Shown one piece after another: positions 23,341 through 33,478 of a stretch of 64,000 nt of DNA. The translations under genes were made by a program, and so were the position numbers. The first letter of the stretch is position 1; the number at the start of each line of letters is the position of its first letter. The stretch is from Allodiplogaster sudhausi (taxonomy: Eukaryota; Nematoda; Chromadorea; Rhabditida; Diplogasteridae). The DNA is taken from the NCBI GenBank assembly GCA_945643635.1, contig CALZFC010000033.1, forward strand, positions 3,662,001-3,726,000, written 5' to 3'. The notes beneath the pieces are model-generated. The model saw only the letters and a list, made by a program, of their open reading frames with translations, had not been told where the DNA came from and did not search any database.

Positions 23341-26300
23341 GAAAAAGGGAAAAAGGGAGAGAGAGGGTGAGAGAGGGACAGAGAGATAGAGAGGGAAAGG
23401 GATAAAGAGGAGAGAGAAGAAGGAAGATTGAGAATAAGCGAGATAGAGAATCAGAGAAAATGAGAAGGAGGGAAAGAGAGAGACAAGGAGTCACAGATAC
23501 AAAGAGAGAGAGAGAGAGAGAGAGTCACAAATACAGAGAGAGAGAGAGAGAGAGAAAGAATGAGAGACAGAGAGGGTGAAAAAGAGACATACAGACATTG
23601 ATGCTGAAAATATCGTGATGGAAATTGTGAAAGATATGAAATACTGTGTGAAAAAAAGATGAATTCTAACATGGTCTCGAGAGCGGAAGTACTCCACGAA
23701 GGGGCTCTTCAACACCGAGCCATCCTCGAACGTGTGCTGCATGTTCACGTCGCCACCAGCATCCAGGAGGAGTCTGGAAAGGAAAGAAAGAGAGAGAGAG
23801 AGAGGGAGAGAAGCAGACAGTCTTGCAGTCTTACTTGCAAATGTCGTACTGCTTTTCGAGCAGCGAGCAGCATGCGAGATGCATGGCCGATCCAATGTAA
23901 GTGTGCACTATGTGTGGGTCGGCGCCGGCGTCCAGCACGATCTTCAAGGCAATCTCATTCTATCTTTAAACATTTATTATACTTATCGACTTTATATAGA
24001 TTTTTGTGCTTAGTTATGTCTTACTTTACGCGTTTCTATAGCATACTTAGATATCATTTTACAATCAGTTATCTGCCAATTTAGTAATTGCATTTACTTT
24101 TATGCATCTTTTTATCAAGAAGAGAACACGAACTAAGGAAGAGAGACAGAGAGAGAGATGCAGAGAGATACAGAGAGAAAGAGAGCGAGAGAGAGAGAGA
24201 GAGAGGAAGAGAGAGAGAGAGCGAGCTCTTGCCTTGAGCAGCGCCGGGTCGTCCTTGAGCACGGCGATGTCGAGCACGGACGGCTTCGAGTACTCCTTCG
24301 GCATGTTGACGCGAGCGCCCTTCTGCAAATAATTTTTATCTAATTTTTAAATCTTGTTCAAGTAAAAACGCAGTTTTCAGATGATTTAAAATGGAATTTG
24401 TGATCGTGATAGCTATGTAGGATGAGAAAGAAATATAAAGAGAAATATAGAAATATAGAGAGCGAGAGAGAGAGAACGAAAGAGCGAGAGAGAGAGTGAG
24501 AAAGTGAGAGAGAGAGACGATACCTGAATGAGGAAGCGCACAAGTTGCTGGCTGCCGCTCAGCACCGCGTAGTGCAGCGCCGTCCGCCTATCCTGCCGTT
24601 CGTCCGCTTCCGCGTTGATGTCCGCGCCGTAGTCGAGGAGGAGCTGGAAAAAATAGATCATATTATTATAATTATAATTATTAAATAATTTTTTATTAAT
24701 TATGAATAATTTAACGTGATCAGTTTTGACTGAATGTTTAAACCTTTTTTTAAATATTAAATAATGACTCCACCTGAACAGCTTCGATGCCCTTCTCCTT
24801 GAGACGACAGGCTCGCATGAGAGTCGTCAGTCCCTTGCGGTCGAACACGGAAGGGTCCGCGCCGTACTCGACCTGCAAGCTATTGGCATTTTTATTGACC
24901 ACTAGGATTACAATTGGTGAGAGATATGGAGAGGGAGAGAGAGAGAGAATGTAGTGAGAGAGAGAGAGTGAGAGAGAGAGATGGAGAGGGAGAGAGAGAG
25001 AGTGAGAGAGAGAGATTGAGAGGGAGAGAGAGAGAGGGATATGGAGAGGGAGAGAGACTGACAAGCAGACGAAGAAAGTTGGTATCGAGCGGGCTGATGT
25101 GCGTGATCTCCGGTCCTTCGAAGTAGATGGCGTTCGGATTGGCTCCGTTCTCGAGAAGCAGCCGAGCACACTGATATTTGTTTCTTTTTTTTCAACATTA
25201 TCCAAATATATCACAAGAATTAAATCAATCAATTTAATTTTAAATATTTTTTTTCATAAATTTAACGTGTTGTTTGTGTGACAGAAAAGAAGTGCTGGCC
25301 AACTTCGTAGTGGCCGTTCTTGACGGCGAGTCGGAGAGGCTCGTCGATGTGCTCTCTGATCGGGTAGCGCTCGCCCGCCTTCTGCACTGGCACCTCGTAC
25401 TGCCGCACCGCTTGCATGTACTGCAGACGAGTATGAACTTTGTCTTTCCCTTTCCTCTTCGTATCTCTCTCCATTACTATCTCGTCAACTCTTCGCTCTC
25501 CCTCACTCTCGTTATTTCCACAAAGAGACCATGTGTTTAATATGGGCAATAAACTGAAGAAAAAAACTCCAGATGTTGCTTCAGGCGATTTTTCATTAGA
25601 GCTAGCAAAAGGCAATGCTCATTGTCAGGATTGCATGCACCGGTGGTTCTCACTTTCACTTCACTTATATTTCAGTGCGGCTACCTTCTGTTTCGATCGA
25701 GCTTCTTTGTATACTACTTCCTTGTATACCCTTAAAAAATTACACTTGTATGTACGTGGACGAATTTTCGGAGTACCGCAAATAGCGTTTCTTTCTTTTT
25801 AAATGAAATGCCAATTGCTCATTTTTGAGTCTATTCTCCCTATTATCTATTTAGCACTCCTTGGGTATCCTGACTTTGGTTCTCTAAGTCATTTTGTTGT
25901 TCATTTCTCCGTATCTTCTTGACCTCCCTTTCTTTCTCTCTCCCTCTCGTTATATCCACAAAGTGACCGTTTATTTAACACTCCAAATGGCACCGCAAGC
26001 GATTTTATATTAGAGCTTTCAAATGTCATTGCTCAGGCATTTCGCGCATCGGTGGTTCGCGCTCCAAATTCAATCATATATTAGTTCGGCGACGTGGCAT
26101 TTACGCTATTGGTATACTTTGAATTATAAGTAGAATACAATCTCTTCGACCAAAGGATGCCTTAAACTGTGTGCCCTTCTCATTAAAGGAGTACCTCAGC
26201 ACATTACAGCCCCATCCGAGTACCATTCTCGTGCCACCCAAGGAACGAAGTCATAAAACGTCTTTTCAGACACTTACGAGCGCTAGCTATTCGAGACGTA

Positions 26301-26366
26301 GCCGGAAAACCAGTTTTTTATTTTCGTTTGTCGCCGCCCACTTGCACCCGGTGGTTTGATGGAGGT

Positions 26367-26410
<44 letters not shown>

Positions 26411-27255
26411 AGTATCAGAGATAGATCAGGGGAGACATATGTAAATGACTCTAGCCGATAACTCGGTCCACCTTGGTGTCCCCATAGTTTCCTCAAGTTT
26501 CCCCTTGGATGCCCCCTTACTTGGAGCAACAGCTTGATCATTCGATAGTAGCCGTGCTCGGCGCACAGATGCAGAGCGGAGCAGCCGATCTCGTCAACGG
26601 CATCCGCCTAAAATGATGCTTTCTCTTCTTACTACTGCTGAAATCTCTCTCTTTCCCTTTATCTCATCTCTTATTCATTCTCTCTTGCTCGTTCTCAATC
26701 GCTCTCACTCTATCCTCTCGCTTTCTTTCGCCATCGCGAACTGTCTCTTTTCCTCTAAATATCTGCCACTCTAGCTCTCCTAATCTTTCTTATCTCTTTA
26801 TCTTTCTTCTCCCTTTCCCTCGCTTCTCTCTACCTCCCTCTCTCTCTCTCTCGGTCTCTCTGTCTCTGTCTCTCTCTCACTCTCTCTGTCGCCCTACACC
26901 TCTCTTCCCTGTCTGTCTCTGTATCTCGCTCTCTCTCCGTGCCCCTCGCTCTCTCTCTCTCTCTGTTTCTCCCTCTCTCTCTCTCCAACCTTGGCCCCCC
27001 GTACGAGCAGTAGCTTGGCCGCTGCGAAGTAGTTGATGAAGCACGCGTAGTGCAGCGGCGTGAGACCTCGCGTTACCGCGACGTTCGCCTGCGAAAGTGT
27101 TCTTTTCTGTCATTTAACAGAAGAATAATAGTGTGCCTACTTATTATCTAGTGACTCTTATTTTTAGTGCTGTTCCGCACCTTTGCGCCGCAGACGAGCA
27201 GCATGCGAATCTCGTCGACCGAGGCATAGTTCGTGATCTTGTCGGCCAGTTGGCG
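22752..27255 (-). CDS. Ankyrin-repeat protein (ASB-like C-terminus possible), 5' end incomplete
   Basis: Twelve exons in coding order all join in frame: 27255-27181, 27088-26990, 26607-26521, 25420-25304, 25170-25063, 24872-24774, 24643-24524, 24322-24233, 23941-23835, 23773-23671, 23156-23028, 22877-22752. Exons largely coincide with ankyrin repeats: RGLTPLHYACFINYFAAAKLLL, GCSALHLCAEHGYYRMIKLLL, CARLLLENGANPNA, LLLDYGADINA..RTALHYAVLSGS and VLDAGADPHIV..AMHLACCS, about ten units in all. The C-terminus (LRTVDRLAIPNEIKDDIIK) resembles the end of a SOCS box, which would imply a Cullin-5 ubiquitin-ligase adaptor role; this is weak inference. One intron uses a GC donor (AAG|GCAAGA at 24233). The first exon found begins in phase 0, so the start codon is upstream; 29479-29664 is a candidate exon. 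Confidence 0.8.
23160..23600 (+). repeat. (GA)n/(GACA)n microsatellite in ankyrin-gene intron
   Basis: About 440 bp of GAGA with GACAGA and GAAAGG variants and a local duplication (GAGAGGGTGAGAGAGGGACA occurs at about 23249 and 23360). It abuts the acceptor of the exon starting at 23156. Confidence 0.8.
25500..25700 (+). mobile_element. Single-arm copy of the foldback family
   Basis: CTCGTTATTTCCACAAAGAGACC, GGGCAATAAACT, CTCCAGATG, ATTAGAGCTAGCAAAAGGCA and CATGCACCGGTGGTT match the hairpin copy at 19905-20170. It sits in an ankyrin-gene intron. Confidence 0.65.
25940..26240 (+). mobile_element. Further copies of the foldback family
   Basis: CTCGTTATATCCACAAAGTGACCG, CTCCAAATGGC, ATTAGAGCTTTCAAATG and CGCATCGGTGGTT repeat the order of the 25500-25700 copy. 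The AGTACCTCAGCACA..CATCCGAGTACCATTCTCG block also occurs near 21680-21725. Confidence 0.6.
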
Positions 27256-29478
27256 CTGAAATTATTATTTTCTTCAATATTTAGAATAAGAAAAATCGGC
27301 TGCTTAACATTTATTTCGGACAGATATTTGCATAGTTATTTAGGTACATTTTGTTACTTTTATGCCTTCATGTATTACTTCATTGTCTTCTGAAGCCTCA
27401 CAGCCAGCCCCTGGGGCCGCACCAATTACCCCAGCCCTGAGGACCCCGGGGTAGCGAGAGTAGAGTTAAGAGATCACAGATGTGATATTTGTTCATCTGT
27501 TCATCGGAAGTACAACCATCGACAGTTGAAGTGCAGCAGCCCCTCGCAAGAGGAGAGGAGGAACGGACGGGCCGAGAAGCCGTTCAAAACAGATACATCC
27601 TCCTTGTTTATCCTTTTGTCGCTTCACCCACAGCGAGAGAGAAAGGGAGAGAGAGAGAGAGAGAAGGAAAAGAGTGTGTGTTAGATAGCGAGCGCAAGAG
27701 GGAAAAGGTGACAGCGAGGGTGAACGAGTGAGTCAGAAAGAGAGAGGAAAAGATAGAAACAGAGAGTGCAGAGGAATGAGAAAGCGAGAGACATAAAGAT
27801 AGAGACGGGAGAGAGGAGCACACTATGAATAAGAAAACTAAGGCTCGAAAAAGAAAAGAGCTTCAGACGACGCGATAAAGAAGGATCGCCAGCTGGTAAA
27901 GGTTTGAAGAGAAGCTAGCAGTGCAGAAACGGCGGTCATCTAGTGGGTGAGAGAGGAATGGCTGGAGAGGTAACAGAGAAGAAGAATGCGAGAGAGAGAG
28001 AGGAGGAAACGATGAGAGAGGGAGAGATAGTGAGAACAATATGGGAGATTGACATGATGACGGAAAGAGCCTTTCTTCGGCCAAATTGCATCTCTACGGT
28101 GAGGACAATATTTGCAATCCTGCTTTTTGGACATAACAAAAATATTTGTAGATGGTATAAAAAGATCTCGTGCCAGTTGTCTCAGAGGCTGGAATGTTGG
28201 ATGCGACGATGGCCGATCTACGCATGCACCCTCGTGAAAACAAAAACATCGCATGACTAGAGACCAAAACGTCGAGGATAAGCCGAAAAAGAAGAGGAGA
28301 GAGAGGCTGCGCTGCGAGAGAGCACGAGAGAGCGAGAGAAGATTTCGTTTAACTCCAAAACTGATCATTGTTGATAAGTAAAAAAAAGACCGGAGAACGA
28401 GAGGCAGAGAAATGCAGATATATAGATGGGAAGTGATATGTACATAGTTGTTGAAAATATAGAAGAAAAACACATAGGACGAGAGCAAGAACAACGGAAG
28501 AGGACGCTGAGAAAGAAGGAGAAAGAGAGATAATAGGCGAGAGAGGGAGAGAGAGAAAGAGACAGAGAGGGAGAGAGAGAAAGAGAGAGAGAGAAAAGGA
28601 GAGAGAGAGAGAAAGAGAGAGAGAGGGAGAGAGAGAGAAAGAGAAAGAGAGGGAGAGAGAGAGACTTCGCTTTGTCAACTGACAACTCCGCGTGTCTCAC
28701 TCACTCTCCTCATCAGCTGACTCACCCTCCTCGAGCTATTTTCACATTCAAGAAAAAGAGGAGAGAAGCAATTGGAAGAGGCGGAGGCTGAGGTGGTGAA
28801 ATCATATGCATTTTCGTTAGAAACGTTTTGACAGAATGAAAATAAACTGAAAAACAGAGACACTTTACTGCTCGCTCCAATCATCATAATGGTGGTGGCG
28901 AAAAAGTCTTCAATTACATTTCTCCAGTCGATATGGGTTTAATCTTCTCATTGTTGGAAAAAAGAGTCATAATTGAAACTATAAAAAAAATTATGCTTTG
29001 GGAAATGCATTTTGCTGAGCATAAATATGTTTTGGGTTTTTTAACAGTAAGAGCAGCTGTGGAGGAGCCAAGGAGTGAAAGAAGCGCATTTCACAATCGA
29101 GAACGTTGTAGAGAAGGGATCTTCAGTCAACATCCGCTGGATGAAAAAGAGCGGCAAAACATTGAGCAGAGTTCGTTTGGAACGGCCAAGGGCAAGCAAG
29201 AGATACTCGTCATATATTTTAAAGCAGTCTTTTTTAGAATTTAGGATTAAAAACACGAGGGAGGACAGGCGGTTTACACACGCGAAAAAAATGATAAGTC
29301 GTCTCACTTCTTTGAAAACATTTGGTCTTGTAGGGCTTCCTTCCAGCAACAAATAATAATCAGTAGCGTTGTTGTTCGACTAATCATGTTTCAATTGGAA
29401 CGAAAAAAAGAGTTGATAAATATGTTCTCGTATTTGCGAACCTGAAGCATGATCTGAGTCGATTCTTCAATCGCGTAC
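27256..29478. other. No gene supported; GA-rich
   Basis: Mostly purine-rich low-complexity sequence with dense (GA)n at about 28505-28665. No exon with matching splice signals was accepted. It may be a long intron of the ankyrin gene if the exon at 29479-29664 belongs to it. Confidence 0.4.
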
Positions 29479-29664
29479 ATCATCCCAGTTAAAGAGAGAG
29501 ATTCCGTTTAATTCTTCGTCTTCTTCTTCTTCACTTACTGTTATTACTTCTCTTCCTCTTGAACAGGACAGAGATTCGTCAGCTTCCTCTTCCTTGACTC
29601 CTTTAGACAACCGTGTTCGACTACCGAGTTTCGGCCAGACTGCCCAGGGATCAGGCGACCGCCT
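29479..29664 (-). CDS. Candidate 5' exon of the ankyrin-repeat gene
   Basis: A 62-codon open exon, flanked by TTTCAG and by a GTACGC donor and phase 0 at both ends. It reads RRSPDPWAVWPKLGSR... then an acidic region (EEEADE, SEEEEDEE) and ends ISLFNWDD. Phase and strand fit the first ankyrin exon at 27255. The start codon is not in it. The 2.2-kb intron needed is longer than the neighbours', so the link is unproven. Confidence 0.4.
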
Positions 29665-29849
29665 CTGAAACTTAACGATTTTGAGAGAGAGAGAGGAGAG
29701 GGAGAAAGAGAGAGTGGGTAATGAAGAAAGGGGCAGAGAAAGGAGAGAAAAGGAGAGAAAACTCAGACAAGACATGGCGTCAATTTTACAAAGTGAGAGA
29801 GAAGAGAAGAGATGAAAATTCATCAGCGCTACAGATGTGTTTGAGAAAT

Positions 29850-29881
<32 letters not shown>

Positions 29882-30951
29882 GGAGAGAGATAGAATGAGA
29901 GAGAAAGAGAGAGAGAGATAGATTCAAGTGTGTGTGGTGGTTTAGAGTTGTCAGGATGAGCTCTCGCCGGTGAGAGAGATGACAGAGATGGAGAGTGCAT
30001 GAGTGGCCAGATGAGAGAGACCACGTAGAGCTAAGAGACGCAGAAGGCGAAAGAGAGTGACCGAAAACAGCCGATGCATCGAGAGAGCAAAAGGCTGATG
30101 AACAAAAGTCACAATGCCGTCAGAGAGTCTTGAGAGAGAGAGAGAGAGTGCAGGAGAGGAAAGTGAACAGGCATAGAAAGAGAAAGCGAGAGAAAGAGAG
30201 AGAAATAGCGAAATGGAACGGCTCCTTGGCCGCCGCCGCCCAGCAGCCAGCTTCTCTCCGCCGATCTTTTTTCCTCGATCTACACTTCTCGTCTTCTCTC
30301 TCAGGCTTGTGCCTGCCTTGGCTTCTCGTTGTCAAATTGTCTTGTTTTCCATCTTCCCTCGAAAATTCTCGCTGACCCTCTCACAACTATTCACAGTCTT
30401 GATCTCTATCTCTCTTTCTCTCTCTCTCTCTCGCTGTCTCTCTTTCCCTTTCCTCTCACGACCAGTGGCTGTACCCCAGGTCTCAGCTGATCCGTTCGTT
30501 GGTGAGCGAGTGTCGGGACGTGACGTGGTCAATAGAGTGTGAGATATCTAGAGAGTGAAAGGAGGGAAACGGGAGCAGGAGAGACAGTGAGAAAGAAAGA
30601 GAGAGAGAGAGAGAGAGTGAGAGCAAAAAAGAAAGAGAGAGCGAGAGAGCAAGAGAGATAGAAAGAGAAAGAGAACCAAGACATCGCCCTCTTGCCGGTC
30701 ACCTGACCCTCTCAGAGGGCGACCAGTGGACAACGATGCAAGAACTACAGATCTGCTTATGTCGAACGGATATATCAAAGATAGCGGGAAAGAGGGAGGT
30801 ATAAGGAGTGGTGAGCGAGAGAAAAAGAGGGAGCGAGAAAAATATAGAGACAACAAGAATGACAGAGAAGGAAGACAAATGGAACTGAATTTGCATATCT
30901 GCCAAAATCAAACGAAATGATACGTACATACAGTACAGGGAGAGAAAAAGT

Positions 30952-30999
<48 letters not shown>

Positions 31000-31782
31000 G
31001 GGAGAGAGAGAGTAGAGAGAGATAGATAGGAGAGAGAGTGAGGGAGAGAGAGATGGAGAGAGATAGAGAGTGAGGTTCGAGGCGCCGTCAATCTGGCCAC
31101 ATGACACAGACACGAGAAGCGCACGAGATAAAAGAGATCACCTGGATCATAGAAATACGGCAGACGGGCTTGGAGGTGAGTGAGCACGTAGGAAGTACAG
31201 AGACAAGACTCAAAGACCTTTTCTTCCTTGAACCAAGAGGGCACTTAAGTGCACGCTATTCGCTCTTCTAGCGTTTTGTGCCAGCGAGAAGTGCAGGTGA
31301 AAGTTCGTAATAAGAAGCCTCCGGCCGTCTTCAAAGGACAGACGTACTCACAGCGATTAAGGACCCCGAGGCTAAAGATTTGACTTGTTTGTGGAAAGAA
31401 GCGAATCCTCGTTATTCTTTTTTGTCTTAATTATTTAACATCGACTTACTGTTAAAAAGGCTCCAGTGTTTTCACGCCTTACAGCAATCAAGTATTCATA
31501 TAAATTCTATCCAAATACTCTTCCAGCTGCAGCGACAATTTCATGATAAGAAAAAACTGCTTTATTTCACCTTGTAATAGCAATATGGCAGAATATCAAT
31601 GTAACTGTGACGATGATATGTCGAGGAGATAGAAATAACACGAGGACCAATCTTTGGAGCGGAAAACAAGCATGCAGAACCAATCATTAACATGCCAATG
31701 TAGTAATCTTTCTGATATAAATATGCGGAATAAATTACTAAGTACGCTTGACGGTTGACGGGAGAGGGGAGGGGGGTGACTG
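29665..31782. other. No gene supported; (GA)n-rich
   Basis: Very dense (GA)n at about 29840-29920, 30595-30670 and 30950-31080, with short GC-richer islands (30210-30330, 30690-30740). The islands read open in several frames but lack coherent splice signals. Confidence 0.4.
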
Positions 31783-32773
31783 CTAAACAACCTTCGATTC
31801 GAGATACTCCTGAGTCAGCTCATCCTGTTCACGGATCTCCATACTCTGGAAGTTAAAGGATTTTAAAATGTCTCGTCAAACATTGAATAAAACATCCCTC
31901 ACCGGAAGGCTTCACTTAATATTGAATAGTGTTAGCAATTAAATGCATACCTTGGTGATCTCCGACTCACGAACGAGATTGTTGCGGCTTCCTGCGTAGA
32001 GCATCTGCTGTTCTGGGCTACAGCCTGAAAGACATCTTCTCTTTCTCTCTCTCCCTCTCTCGCTCTCTCTATCGCTTGTTCCTTTCGCATTCTCTATCAC
32101 TTTCTTTCTCCCATTCATTATCTATCTCTTTAAATTCTTCTCTTTCCCTCTCCCGCTCTCTCTCTCTCTTCCACTGTCTGTCTCTCTTTCTTCCACTCTC
32201 TCTCTCTCTCTCCTAACCCTATGGCGAGAAGAAGATGAGACACATGGGATAAGAGACGCGTCCGTCTTCATGCTTGTATGCAAAGCTGAGTAGAATGAAG
32301 CGTGGCTGCTGCTCTGGCAACGACTCGCGCACCTCTTCGATAGACGAGTCCTATCAATAATAACAAATGGTATTCGATAAGTAAGCCAACTCAAACTAGA
32401 TTGATACATTTAGCCGAAACAACTATAGATGCGCCCCACTACATCAGATTCATTAGAGTGTATCAAGAATGCATCCACATTCACAGTTGTTTCTTAATCT
32501 TTTGTAACAAACTCGACAATAATGTTCTCGTCATAAGATAATCTTCACAGAAATAATAACAAAATAGTTTAAGAGAAAAGTCCGAATAAAAATAGAGCAA
32601 ATATAACTGTGCTCAACGAGCCGGACATTCATCTCCTCGTCAATGATGAGTTCGTGCGATTCTCTGTCAATCTTGAGCACGATCGCATCCATGGTCGCGC
32701 TCTTGGCGAAGCGGAACTGCCGGAGACGCTCCTTCGTCGGTTCCGAGATGGCGCAGATCGTCAGGCCACCACT
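31783..32773 (-). pseudogene. GMF: Glia maturation factor (ADF-homology protein) with in-frame stop
   Basis: GMF binds Arp2/3 and promotes debranching of actin filaments. Four exons in coding order join in frame: 32773-32627, 32350-32218, 32024-31951, 31845-31783. Landmarks are [67 protein letters not shown] and the terminal DELTQEYLESKVV with TAG. The second exon listed ends ...TCG CCA TAG G|GTTAGG: an in-frame TAG (32221-32219) occupies the codon between FFSP and GCSPEQQ. No other donor restores the frame. The rest of the gene is intact, so this is either a recent nonsense allele or pseudogene, or a sequence error. The first exon (start codon) was not found; the exon at 32773 begins right after CAG. 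Called a pseudogene provisionally. Confidence 0.75.
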
Positions 32774-33478
32774 CTGCGATAGAACATCCAAGGTATACTC
32801 TGGATACGGTTACATCCCCAAGTTGTTGGGTACTGTAGCCAATACGGGCCATACTACTCCATCAACAATAATAACTGGCCCTTTCTAGGCGGCGCTCATG
32901 CAACAAATGCTAGCAAAAATTCCCGCAATGGAAGAAGACGAATAAGGAGAAGCACACTGACCATTGTCAAATCTCACTCGTCTGAAAGGGATAACAGTCG
33001 ATCTAAAACAAATTAAAGAATAAAACCAAGATGCAGGCAAAATGTCTCCGAATATTGATAACTTCACACGAGCAAGACGTTTGAACAAAGGAAAATGCGC
33101 CTTTTTGAAAAGGAAACTTGCTTTATGCGTCATGAATTCAGTGGAAATACGAGGGTGAACCATCAAGAAAGAAAGATCGTCGGTGAAGAGAAATGCGTGC
33201 TACACCGTACGGAACCCGCGCTGTCATTTGCATGAGACCGCTAATTATACTACGAAGACACAAGTCATGAGACTATTCACACAGTTTCGAAGCAGGTAGA
33301 ACAAGAGCATCGAGCATGCGCCTATTCGCGCTGGAAATAAAATGGTGGACACGATGCTAAATCATATCGATTAAGACCATAGAACTCATATTCTGGCAGA
33401 GATCTAGGCATTTAAAGAGGAAACAACTAAGAGCTGAATGAAGTAATAAGGATGGCGGCGGGGAAGTATGATTGAAAA
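32774..33478. other. Intergenic between GMF and the F-box/kelch gene
   Basis: Should contain the missing first exon of GMF, probably only a few codons long. No start codon with an in-phase donor could be chosen. Confidence 0.35.

Noticed and set aside
20190..23600. Many long frames of alternating Arg/Glu or Ser/Leu on both strands
   Set aside because: They are translations of (GA)n and (CT)n microsatellites, which are open in most frames by composition. The same applies to similar frames near 9.5, 13.8, 28.5, 30.6, 42.1, 48.2, 50.3, 52.7, 53.7 and 60.3 kb.
31440..31780. Extra GMF-side exon on the minus strand
   Set aside because: The GMF frame already ends at TAG 31785-31783 with the family's normal C-terminal length.
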